Positions 23,032-30,981 of a stretch of 43,560 nucleotides of DNA are shown in pieces; the first letter of the stretch is position 1; every line of letters starts with the position of its first letter. Both the position numbers and the translations under genes were made by a program. The notes under the pieces were generated by a model. The model had not been told where the DNA came from. It worked only from the letters and a program-made list of their open reading frames with translations, and made no database searches. Source of the stretch: Saccharothrix sp. NRRL B-16348 (GTDB lineage Bacteria > Actinomycetota > Actinomycetes > Mycobacteriales > Pseudonocardiaceae). The DNA lies in NCBI RefSeq assembly GCF_001280085.1, contig NZ_LGED01000271.1, positions 1 through 43,560 of the forward strand, written 5' to 3'.

Positions 23032-23757
23032 GTGCCCCCAGCCGGCCGCGGCACGACGCCGCCCACCAGGAACCGGGGAAATCGCGGGAACCCCAACACG
23101 CCGAACACCTCACGAGGGCGCGGCGGGAGCAACTCCGGGAGCAACTCCGGGATCACTCGCATCGTGACCGCTTCGACGAGAAGTTCCGCGAACCTGACCG
23201 GATCCGCTCAAGCGATTCGGCCGCTCATGCAGGGAAGCACTGCGGGGGTAGGCCGTGGTAGTCGCGGGTCGGGTCCGGGCACGGGCCAGGGCAGGTCGGC
23301 GATCCCGATCTTGACCACGGGCGGAGGAACCGGCCACGCCGGACAAGCCAACCCCACCACCGGATCCCTCGCGCCGGTCGCTACCCCGACCACTCGTGCC
23401 CGCCCGACCACGTATGCAGGTTTCGCCGCCACACCTGGCGTGATCGCGTCGGTCCCGACCCCACAACCGAGATATCGGCCTGTCGGTCAGCCACCGCGAC
23501 GACCACCGCCACCCCCTCCACACATGCAAGGCGACACCCAGCACGGCACTGACCGGCTCAATGAGCGCAGCCCTACGCACCGCGAGCGTCACGAGGCATA
23601 CACCAACTGGCGCGAGCGCATTTGGCAGCCAAGGCACAACTCATATCTGTACGTCGGCTACAACGGCGTGACGGTAGCCCTCAATCCGGACGGGTCGGTC
23701 CGAACGGCCTGGCGCGGAAGTGACTTCCAAGGAGGAAATCGCCGTGGAAACGGCTGA
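23032..23757 (+). CDS. Putative toxin-like effector with small C-terminal domain
   Basis: 241 aa from GTG 23032, preceded by AAGGAG with good spacing. Residues 1-165 are disordered Gly/Ser/Thr/Pro/Arg-rich. The last 60 residues (RERHEAYTNWRERIW, YLYVGYNGVTVALNPDGSV, RTAWRGSDF) form a compact domain whose final strand pattern recalls RelE/BECR-type toxin nucleases. This resemblance is weak and no catalytic residues are assigned. No immunity gene follows directly; the next gene is YbaB-like. Codon use in the last 200 bases is less GC-biased than in its neighbours. Confidence 0.55.
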   Translation: MPPAGRGTTPPTRNRGNRGNPNTPNTSRGRGGSNSGSNSGITRIVTASTRSSANLTGSAQAIRPLMQGSTAGVGRGSRGSGPGTGQGRSAIPILTTGGGTGHAGQANPTTGSLAPVATPTTRARPTTYAGFAATPGVIASVPTPQPRYRPVGQPPRRPPPPPPHMQGDTQHGTDRLNERSPTHRERHEAYTNWRERIWQPRHNSYLYVGYNGVTVALNPDGSVRTAWRGSDFQGGNRRGNG

Positions 23758-24316
23758 TGATGTCGCACGGCTGATCACCGAATGGCGGGCCGGGGTCACC
23801 GAGCAGGCCCAGCGGTTCGACGCGGCGCGCCGCGCGATCGACGAGGTGTCGGTGACGGAGACCGCCGCCGGCGGAGCCATCGTGCTCACCGTGGCGTCCT
23901 CCGGCATCCCGACCGACCTGCGGCTCGGTGGCGACGTCGACCGGATGAAGCCGGACCAGATCGCCGCCCAGATCATGGCCTGCCTGCGGCGTGCGCAGGC
24001 GCGCTTGGCCGACCGGGTGGGCGCGGTCGTCGCCGACACCATCGGTGACGCCGCCGGCGGCCAGGCCATCGCCGAGGAGTACCAGAACCGCTTCCCGTCC
24101 CTGTCCGAGGTGGCCGGCGAGCCGCCGTCACCGCTGGCCGAGAACCTCGCTTTTGGACTGTCCGAGATGGACATGGAGCCGGCGCCGCCCGCCGCCCCGG
24201 TCCAGGACCCCCACCCGCGCCCTCCCGCGATGGCCGCATCCGCAACACAGGCCAGGACGACGCGCCGCGCGCCGGGCGACAACGAGGAAGAGGACTGGGA
24301 GGCACCACTGTGGTGA
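23744..24316 (+). CDS. YbaB/EbfC-like protein, second copy
   Basis: 190 aa. I chose GTG 23744 because AAGGAGG lies 8 bases upstream; GTG 23720 would extend it by 8 residues. The core SVTETAAGGAIVLTVASSGI followed by PTDLRLGGDV has the YbaB strand pattern, and the C-terminus is acidic with a final Trp (NEEEDWEAPLW), like the copy at 18986-19522. It overlaps the preceding toxin-like gene by 14 bases. In this position it may be an accessory or neutralising partner of that protein, which is a guess. Confidence 0.75.
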   Translation: METADDVARLITEWRAGVTEQAQRFDAARRAIDEVSVTETAAGGAIVLTVASSGIPTDLRLGGDVDRMKPDQIAAQIMACLRRAQARLADRVGAVVADTIGDAAGGQAIAEEYQNRFPSLSEVAGEPPSPLAENLAFGLSEMDMEPAPPAAPVQDPHPRPPAMAASATQARTTRRAPGDNEEEDWEAPLW

Positions 24317-24435
24317 CCGCGTAGTCCTCATCGAGCCACCGGACTCCTTTCCGGGAATCGGCGAGGCGACGGCGCGCACGCCGACACCGAGGAAACAACC
24401 GTGACCGAGCCCCAATCCGGAAAGGAGACCACCCG

Positions 24436-25422
24436 ATGCCTCGCGGCCGCAACAACAACCCCGGTGGGCCGAAGCCCGCGCCCCAGCGCTCGCCCTCTCC
24501 CCGGCCTTCGTCCCCCGGACCGCCCCAGCCCCCGACCGAGAGCACTGCCCCACGGGGTGGCTCACCACGCCCCACGATCTCTACGGCAGTGCAGCAAACG
24601 AACGTCGGCAGCGTTGGTTTTCGCACCTGGGCTCAGATGCTGCAAGAGTCCATGCGGGAGCAGGGACAGGGGCGCGGCACGGGTGGGACCGGTGGAGGTG
24701 GGCTCCCGCCGGCAAGTCCTCGGTCGGGATGGAACCAGCCGCGAGGTGGTTTTCGAGGCGGCGGCAATCAAGGCGCTCAACGAGGCGGTGGCTCGGGAGG
24801 CGGGCATTCGGGCGGTGCCGGGCAATGGCAGCCGCGATTCCCGGCGGGCGTGGAACGGAGCGCTACCAGGTCGATCACCGGCCCTGCCGAGTGGATACAG
24901 AAAGACCCTGGCGAGAACCGCCCAATCTCACGGAGCGTGCACAACCAAGCTATCTACGGCCAAGACCCTGGCGGTAATTATCCCCGAGTGCGGGGCGGGC
25001 ACGTGTGGCGAGGCGACGTGGGCCAACGACCCGCCGACCTGTGGCCGCGATTCCGGGGCGGTCAGCACGCAGATCCGCCACCTGGGGGTGGGCACTACTT
25101 TCAGAATGGCGTTTACAAGCATCCCAATCCGCGGATCGAGGTGGAGCGCGGAAACTCGACCGAGTTGATCGACAAGCCATTGCCCCACACGATGTTCCCG
25201 CGCGGCCTCACGCCTGCCCAGGTGAAGCAACTCGCCGAAGAGGCATGGAACGGCGGCAGGCCATTTTACGGATATTACACCGAGGCGGACGGGCGTGTTG
25301 CGTGGGAGGGGATCGCAAGCTTGCCGGATGGCAGTCCGATACGTATCAGCGGCCACGTCAGCAAGGCGACCAACCCGGTCGACAGAAGTGTGCTGCACTA
25401 CTACCCGTCCGAAGAGCAGTGA
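24436..25422 (+). CDS. EndoU-like toxin effector
   Basis: 328 aa from ATG 24436 with a strong GGAAAGGAG box 9 bases upstream. Residues 1-200 are Arg/Gly/Pro-rich and disordered. The C-terminal 115 residues contain GGHYFQNGVYKHPNP, then LPHTMFPRGLTPAQVKQLAE, VAWEGIASLPDGSPIRISGH and a final LHYYP, the order of motifs of bacterial EndoU ribonucleases (His, then K/HT-FP-x-W/L-T, then G-x-I-x-G, then FP). EndoU toxins cut RNA and need an immunity protein; the next gene is the candidate. Third-position GC is clearly lower than in neighbours, as is usual for exchanged toxin tails. Confidence 0.65.
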   Translation: MPRGRNNNPGGPKPAPQRSPSPRPSSPGPPQPPTESTAPRGGSPRPTISTAVQQTNVGSVGFRTWAQMLQESMREQGQGRGTGGTGGGGLPPASPRSGWNQPRGGFRGGGNQGAQRGGGSGGGHSGGAGQWQPRFPAGVERSATRSITGPAEWIQKDPGENRPISRSVHNQAIYGQDPGGNYPRVRGGHVWRGDVGQRPADLWPRFRGGQHADPPPGGGHYFQNGVYKHPNPRIEVERGNSTELIDKPLPHTMFPRGLTPAQVKQLAEEAWNGGRPFYGYYTEADGRVAWEGIASLPDGSPIRISGHVSKATNPVDRSVLHYYPSEEQ

Positions 25423-25441
25423 TCCGCAGAGGAGTTTCGGA

Positions 25442-26068
25442 GTGGACATGTTCGGCATCGGCGACTCGATCGAGTTCACCTTCGACGGGCAACGCAGGCT
25501 CCGGGTGTCGGTGCCCGCCGACTACCTGCCCCTGGCGGCCTGGCTCACCACCGACGCCCAACCCCACCTCTCCGGACTGGACCACCTCGTCGGCCTGATC
25601 CGGCACTGCCAACGCGAAGGCCGCACGCTGGTGGGCAACGGCTGCTCGGTCGACTTGGTCAACGATGTCGTGCTGCTGGAGAGCAGCTACGGGCGGTGGC
25701 CTCGCGCGGTCATACCGGAATCGTTGTTCTGGCCTGTCCTCGAAGGACTGCACGGGTTCATGGCCGGCGCCGCCCGGGAACCCACCCTCGCCCGCCCCGC
25801 CGACTACCCGGAAGTCTTCCGGGCCACCACCGAGCACCAGGACTCCGGCGCGGCGCGACCCGTCGTCGTCGACCACACCTACTTTCCGCTGGACTGGACC
25901 AACGAGGACGTGATGGCAGCCGGTGAGGGCGCCTGGCAGTCCCCGGAGACGATCCGCGACCCGCACACCGGGACCTGGTCCGGCGTGTGGCGGAACCTCG
26001 AACTCGCCGGCTACTACGACCCGGGAACCGGCGAAGCGCTCACGTACTTCCCCGTCATCGCGCCCTGA
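25442..26068 (+). CDS. Immunity-like protein with EndoU-like C-terminus
   Basis: 208 aa from GTG 25442, with AGAGGAG 7 bases upstream (ATG 25448 is an alternative). Residues 1-110 resemble small immunity proteins of toxin systems (GNGCSVDLVNDVVLLESSYG, then VIPESLFWPVLEGLHGFM). Residues about 138-208 contain DHTYFPLDWTNEDVMAAGEG, WSGVWRNLELAGYYDPGTGE and TYFPVIAP, the same motif order as the EndoU-like tail of the upstream toxin. No upstream catalytic His region is present, so the EndoU part is probably inactive. It may be an immunity protein fused to a remnant toxin tail, or a substrate mimic. Confidence 0.65.
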   Translation: MDMFGIGDSIEFTFDGQRRLRVSVPADYLPLAAWLTTDAQPHLSGLDHLVGLIRHCQREGRTLVGNGCSVDLVNDVVLLESSYGRWPRAVIPESLFWPVLEGLHGFMAGAAREPTLARPADYPEVFRATTEHQDSGAARPVVVDHTYFPLDWTNEDVMAAGEGAWQSPETIRDPHTGTWSGVWRNLELAGYYDPGTGEALTYFPVIAP

Positions 26069-26111
26069 GCTCTCGGACCTCGACCGGTTCGCACAAGTCG
26101 GTGACCCGACC

Positions 26112-26137
26112 GCCGCCGCACCCACCGGTGCGGCGGC
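26112..26137 (+). terminator. Hairpin terminator after the immunity-like gene
   Basis: Perfect 11-bp arms 26112-26122 and 26127-26137 around a 4-base loop CACC, 43 bases after the stop at 26068. No T-tract. Confidence 0.7.
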
Positions 26138-26230
26138 ATCGTGCTGTGGCGGGCGCCAGGACGCCCAGATGTGTGTCCACAATGGACTGGACGCGGATCG
26201 GGGTCGCGCATGGTGGCCGGGGTCTTTGTC

Positions 26231-26249
26231 AATTCACTTCATGTGAATT
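26231..26249 (+). promoter_or_regulatory. Inverted repeat in the PKS promoter region
   Basis: AATTCAC-TTCAT-GTGAATT, perfect 7-bp arms with a 5-base spacer in a low-GC stretch upstream of the PKS. The form fits a dimeric repressor or activator site. TTGTCA at 26226-26231 may be a -35 element overlapping it. Confidence 0.5.
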
Positions 26250-26475
26250 CTGTGTTTCCTGCGAAAGACCGTACGCAGACCATACCAGGTTTACCCGATT
26301 ACCTCCCTTCGGTATGGCGAAGTGAGTTTACAGTTGCCGCTCAGTGAATGCGTCTGCCATGCTGGATCGAGGGGTTGGTGCACGGCTATCGGACAAATGT
26401 CTTTCGTTACCGCACCGCGTTGACGCGCGGTTGGCCCGGTACCCGGGTCGGGAGACGCACGGGGGTTCGTCCTTG

Positions 26476-29400
26476 ATGGGCAAAGGTTACGCGGTGCCGG
26501 TCGCGGTCGTCGGAGTGGCTTGCCGGTTACCGGGAGCGCCCGATCCCGACTCGTTCTGGCGATTGTTGCGAGATGGCCGGAATGCTATTGGGGAAGCGCC
26601 GGCCGGTCGTTGGCCGGAGCCTCGCAGAGGTGGCTTCCTCGCCGATGTCGAATCATTCGACGCGGAGTTCTTCGGTGTGCCACCACGGGCCGCGTCGGCG
26701 ATGGACCCGCAGCAGCGGCTGGTGTTGGAGTTGGCCTGGGAGGCGTTGGAGGACGCGCACGTGGTGCCCGCCTCGCTCGCGGGCTCGGCCACCGGCGTGT
26801 TCATCGGGGCCATCGCCGACGACTACGCCAAGCTCGGCGGCGAACCGGACCGGTACACCGTGCCGGGCGGGCACCGGAGCATGATCGCCAACCGGGTGTC
26901 GCACCTGCTCGACACCCGCGGCCCGAGCCTGGTGGTGGACACCGGCCAGTCGTCCGCGCTGGTCGCGGTGCACCTCGCCGGCGAGAGCCTGCGCCGAGGT
27001 GAGAGCGCGGTCGCGCTGGCGGGCGGGGTGAACCTGAACCTGCTGTTCGCCGGCACGGTCGGGCTGGAGCGGTTCGGCGCGCTGTCCCCGGACGGCCGCT
27101 GCTACACGTTCGACGCCAGGGCCAACGGCTACGTCCGCGGCGAGGGCGGCGGGCTGGTGGTGCTGAAGCCGCTGGACCGGGCGCTCGCCGACGGCGACCG
27201 GATCTACTGCGTGATCCGGGGCGGAGCGGTCAACCACGACGGCGGCGCCGGACCGCTGACCGTGCCGGACGCCGCGGCGCAGGAGGCGGTGATCCGGCGC
27301 GCGTACGAGCACGCGTCGGTGCCGGTCTCGGACGTGCAGTACGTGGAGTTGCACGGCACCGGCACACCGGTGGGCGACCCGGTCGAGGCGGCGGCCCTCG
27401 GCGCGGCGATGAGGGCGGACCGCAGGCTCCGGGTCGGCTCGGCGAAGACGAACGTCGGCCACCTCGAAGGCGCGGCGGGCATCGTCGGCCTGCTCAAGAC
27501 GGCACTCGCCATCCACCACCGCGAGCTGCCCGCGAGCCTGAACTTCACCACGCCCAACCCGCGCATCCCGCTGGACGAGCTGAACCTGGCGGTGCAGACC
27601 GAGCTGTCACCGTGGCCGGAGGCGGACCGGTCGCTGGTCGCGGGCGTGTCGTCGTTCGGCATGGGCGGCACGAACTGCCACCTGGTGCTGACCGAAGCGC
27701 CCGAGTCCACGACGGCCCAGCCGGTCGGCGACGAGCCGGCCGGTGACGGTGCCGGTGGTGAGGCGGTTGTGCCGCTGGTGCTGTCCGCCCGCACGCCCGC
27801 GGCGTTGGTGGCACAGGCCGCCGCACTGTCCACTCTGGACCGCGATCCGGTCGACGTGGCGCACTCGTTGGCCACCGGCCGGACCACGTTCGAGCACCGC
27901 GCGGTGGTGTTCGGCGACGGGCTGGCCGCGTTGGCGGACGACCGGCGGTCGCGCGACGTGCTCCGGGACGTCGCCTCACCACGGCGGCCGGCCTTGATGT
28001 TCGCCGGTCAGGGCAGCCAGCGCGCCGGCATGGGACGGGAGCTGTCGGCGGCGTTCCCGGTGTTCGCGGCGGCGTTCGACGAGGTGTTGGCGCACTTCGA
28101 CGCCTCGGTGCGGGACGCGCTGGGCTCGGACCTGGTGCACCGGACCGAGTTCACCCAGCCCGCGCTGTTCGCGCTGGAAGTGGCCTTGTCCCGGCTGCTG
28201 GCGCACTGGGGCGTCCGACCGGACTTCGTGGTGGGCCACTCGATCGGCGAGGTGGCCGCCGCCCACGCGGCAGGTGTGCTCTCCCTGCCCGACGCCGCCG
28301 CGCTCGTGACCGCCCGCGCCACCCTGATGGGCGCACTGCCCGAAGGCGGCGCGATGGTCGCCGTGCAGGCCGCCGAAGCCGACGTGCTCACGGGGTTGGC
28401 CGGGTTCGAGGACCGAGCGGCCGTCGCCGCCGTCAACGGGCCCACCGAAACAGTGATCTCCGGTGACGAGGACGTCGTACTCGAGGTCGCCGCGGACTTC
28501 GCGGCACGCGGCCACAGCACGAAGCGGCTGCGGGTGAGCCACGCGTTCCACTCGCCGCGCATGGCGCCGATGGTGGCGCGGTTCGCCGAGGTCGTGCGGG
28601 GCCTGACGTTCCACCCGCCGACGATCCCGATCGTCTCCACGGTCACCGGGCGGGTGGTCGACGACCTGTCCTCTCCGGAGCACTGGGTGCGCAACGTGCG
28701 CGGCACGGTCCGGTTCCTCGACGCCGTCCGCACCCTCCACGACGAGGGCGTCACGACGTTCCTGGAGTCCGGCCCGGACGGCGTGCTCACCGGCATGGCC
28801 GAGGACTGCCTCGACCCCGACGAGCGGACCCGCCTCGTGCCGACGTTGCGGCGCGACCAGTCGGAGCGGCGCACGCTGCTGGAAGCCGTCGCCCGGCTGC
28901 ACGTCTCCGGCGTCGCGGTCGACTGGACGGCGATCCTGCCGCGCGGCAGGCGCGTGCCGCTGCCCACCTACCCGTTCCAGCGCACGCGGCACTGGCTGGC
29001 GGAGTCCGCGCCGGTCACCCCCGAACCGTCCGGTGACCTGGTGTCCCTGGTGCTGGCGCACACGGCGGCCCTGCTCGGGTACGCCGAGGTGTCGCCGGAG
29101 CGGACGTTCCAGCAGCTCGGCCTGGAGTCCCAGGGCGCCGTGGAGCTGGTGCGGCGGCTGAACGACGCGACCGGGCTGCGCCTGCCGCCCGGCGTGGTGT
29201 TCGAGCACCCGACCCCGCCGGAGCTGGCCGCACGCCTGGCCGCGGAGCAGCCGGTCCAGCCCGAGCCGCCGCTCGCCGGACCGGTCGTGTCGGCGCCTGC
29301 CCGCGCGTCGGTCGTGGAACGGGTGCCGCTGCCGAAGGCCGAGCCGGACGAGCCGATCGCGATCGTGGCCATGGGGTGCCGCTACCCCGGCGGGGTGCGG

Positions 29401-30981
29401 TCACCGGAAGACCTGTGGCGGCTGGTGGCCGAGGGCGTCGACGCGATCGGCGGCTTCCCGACCGACCGCGGCTGGGACGACACCGGCGAGGGCGGTTTCC
29501 TGCCCGACGCCGCCGCGTTCGACCCGGCGTTCTTCGGCATCTCGCCCCGCGAGGCGCTCGCCATGGACCCGCAGCAGCGCCTGCTGCTGGAGGTGACCTG
29601 GGAGACGTTCGAACGGGCGGGCATCCCGCCCGCGTCCCTGCGCGGCGACCGGGTGGGCGTGTTCGTCGGCGCGATGTCCCAGGAGTACGGGCCGCGGCTG
29701 CACGAGTCCTCCGACGACCTCGTCGGGTACCGGCTCACCGGCAGCACGGCGAGCGTCGCGTCCGGCCGGCTCGCGTACACCTTCGGGTTCGACGGCCCCG
29801 CCATCACGGTGGACACGGCGTGCTCGTCGTCGCTGGTGGCGCTGCACCTGGCGGTCCAGTCGCTGCGGCGGGGCGAGTCCTCGCTGGCGCTGGCGGCCGG
29901 CGTGACCGTGATGGCGACACCGGGCCTGTTCACCGAGTTCGGCACGCAGGGCGGGCTGGCGCCGGACGGCCGGTGCAAGTCGTTCGCGGAGGCCGCGGAC
30001 GGCACCGGCTGGTCCGAGGGCGTCGGCGTGCTGCTGGTCGAGCGGTTGACCGACGCGCGCCGCCACGGGCACCAGGTGCTGGCCGTGGTCCGGGGCAGCG
30101 CGGTGAACCAGGACGGCGCGTCCAACGGCCTCACCGCGCCGAACGGCCGGTCGCAGCGGTCCGTGATCCAGCACGCGCTGGCCGACGCGGGTCTGACGCC
30201 GGCCGAGGTCGACGTGGTGGAGGCGCACGGCACCGGCACGCGGCTCGGTGACCCGATCGAGGCGCAGGCGTTGCTGGCCACCTACGGCCAGGACCGGGAC
30301 ACGCCGGTGCTGCTCGGCTCGCTGAAGTCGAACATCGGCCACACCCAGGCCGCGGCGGGCGTGGGCGGTGTGATCAAGGTGGTGCAGTCGATGCGGCACG
30401 ACCTCGTGCCGGGCACCCTGCACGTCGACCGGCCCTCGCCCCACGTCGACTGGACCGCGGGCCGGCTGGAGCTGGCCACCGAAGCCACGCCGTGGCCGCG
30501 TGCCGACCGGCCGCGCCGGGCGGGTGTGTCGTCGTTCGGCATCTCCGGCACCAACGCGCACGTCGTGCTGGAGGAAGCGCCCGAGGCGCCCGTGGCGCGG
30601 GCGGACGGGCCGGCGGTGCTGACGCTGTCCGCCCGCACCCGCCAAGCGCTCCGCGCCCAGGCCCGCGAACTGCACCGCTACCTGGCCGAACGGCCTGACG
30701 CCGAGCCCGCCTCGGTCGGCTTCACGTTGGCCTCCCGCACCCGGTTCGACCACCGGGCGGTCCTGATCGGCGACCAGGTGCTCGACGGGCTGCGCGCGTT
30801 GAGCCGTGACGAGCCCGCGGCGACCGTGGTCACCGGGACCGCGACCCGCGGCGGGACCGCGTTCGTCTTCCCGGGTCAGGGTTCGCAGTGGTCGGGGATG
30901 GCGGTGGAGCTGTACGGGTCGTCGCCGGTGTTCAGGGCCCGGTTGGACGAGTGCGCGGCAGCTCTTGTTCGCACGGTGTGA
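26476..30981 (+). CDS. Type I PKS: KSQ loading module and start of module 1 (frame broken)
   Basis: I chose ATG 26476 ([20 protein letters not shown]) since the earlier codons (GTG 26344, ATG 26359) encode no domain. Domains in order: KSQ (residues 1-430; active-site Cys replaced by Gln 158 in [13 protein letters not shown]), AT (Ser 589 in GHSIGE, HAFH at 689, malonyl type), ACP (Ser 885 in [11 protein letters not shown], an unusual form of LGFDSL), KS of module 1 (Cys 1116 in DTACSSS) and the first about 35 residues of an AT ([13 protein letters not shown]). The KSQ decarboxylates malonyl-ACP to an acetyl starter. The frame stops at 30981, 15 bases after the likely misjoin at 30966; the AT continues in another frame. 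Confidence 0.85.
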   Translation: MGKGYAVPVAVVGVACRLPGAPDPDSFWRLLRDGRNAIGEAPAGRWPEPRRGGFLADVESFDAEFFGVPPRAASAMDPQQRLVLELAWEALEDAHVVPASLAGSATGVFIGAIADDYAKLGGEPDRYTVPGGHRSMIANRVSHLLDTRGPSLVVDTGQSSALVAVHLAGESLRRGESAVALAGGVNLNLLFAGTVGLERFGALSPDGRCYTFDARANGYVRGEGGGLVVLKPLDRALADGDRIYCVIRGGAVNHDGGAGPLTVPDAAAQEAVIRRAYEHASVPVSDVQYVELHGTGTPVGDPVEAAALGAAMRADRRLRVGSAKTNVGHLEGAAGIVGLLKTALAIHHRELPASLNFTTPNPRIPLDELNLAVQTELSPWPEADRSLVAGVSSFGMGGTNCHLVLTEAPESTTAQPVGDEPAGDGAGGEAVVPLVLSARTPAALVAQAAALSTLDRDPVDVAHSLATGRTTFEHRAVVFGDGLAALADDRRSRDVLRDVASPRRPALMFAGQGSQRAGMGRELSAAFPVFAAAFDEVLAHFDASVRDALGSDLVHRTEFTQPALFALEVALSRLLAHWGVRPDFVVGHSIGEVAAAHAAGVLSLPDAAALVTARATLMGALPEGGAMVAVQAAEADVLTGLAGFEDRAAVAAVNGPTETVISGDEDVVLEVAADFAARGHSTKRLRVSHAFHSPRMAPMVARFAEVVRGLTFHPPTIPIVSTVTGRVVDDLSSPEHWVRNVRGTVRFLDAVRTLHDEGVTTFLESGPDGVLTGMAEDCLDPDERTRLVPTLRRDQSERRTLLEAVARLHVSGVAVDWTAILPRGRRVPLPTYPFQRTRHWLAESAPVTPEPSGDLVSLVLAHTAALLGYAEVSPERTFQQLGLESQGAVELVRRLNDATGLRLPPGVVFEHPTPPELAARLAAEQPVQPEPPLAGPVVSAPARASVVERVPLPKAEPDEPIAIVAMGCRYPGGVRSPEDLWRLVAEGVDAIGGFPTDRGWDDTGEGGFLPDAAAFDPAFFGISPREALAMDPQQRLLLEVTWETFERAGIPPASLRGDRVGVFVGAMSQEYGPRLHESSDDLVGYRLTGSTASVASGRLAYTFGFDGPAITVDTACSSSLVALHLAVQSLRRGESSLALAAGVTVMATPGLFTEFGTQGGLAPDGRCKSFAEAADGTGWSEGVGVLLVERLTDARRHGHQVLAVVRGSAVNQDGASNGLTAPNGRSQRSVIQHALADAGLTPAEVDVVEAHGTGTRLGDPIEAQALLATYGQDRDTPVLLGSLKSNIGHTQAAAGVGGVIKVVQSMRHDLVPGTLHVDRPSPHVDWTAGRLELATEATPWPRADRPRRAGVSSFGISGTNAHVVLEEAPEAPVARADGPAVLTLSARTRQALRAQARELHRYLAERPDAEPASVGFTLASRTRFDHRAVLIGDQVLDGLRALSRDEPAATVVTGTATRGGTAFVFPGQGSQWSGMAVELYGSSPVFRARLDECAAALVRTV
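30868..30966 (+). repeat. 99-bp repeat, copy 1 (ends at the frame break)
   Basis: Bases 30868-30966 are identical to 43462-43560, which is the end of the window. They encode [18 protein letters not shown] and the following residues at the start of an AT. Right after 30966 the sequence jumps to the GHSQGE part of an AT in a different frame, with about 45 residues missing. Confidence 0.95.

Larger units (their letters stand above)
26069..26475. other. Intergenic region before PKS genes
   Basis: About 400 bases without a convincing gene. It holds a hairpin terminator (26112-26137), then a stretch of unusually low GC (about 26220-26345) with an inverted repeat at 26231-26249 and a second pair, CCATACC (26280-26286) and GGTATGG (26311-26317). 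The PKS frame is open from GTG 26344, but codons up to 26475 encode no recognisable domain. Confidence 0.6.

Noticed and set aside
16130..26068. Complete ESX/type VII secretion system
   Set aside because: No EccB, EccC, EccD, EccE or mycosin gene found; only substrate, chaperone and accessory proteins.
26344..26475. PKS starting at GTG 26344 or ATG 26359
   Set aside because: The 44 extra residues have no KS similarity and lie in low-GC regulatory-looking DNA; ATG 26476 directly precedes the KSQ core. Not excluded experimentally.
30888..30965. True start of a second PKS protein at GTG 30888
   Set aside because: That stretch in this frame is an out-of-frame reading of the AT start in the first PKS frame; only codons from about 30966 are PKS-like.
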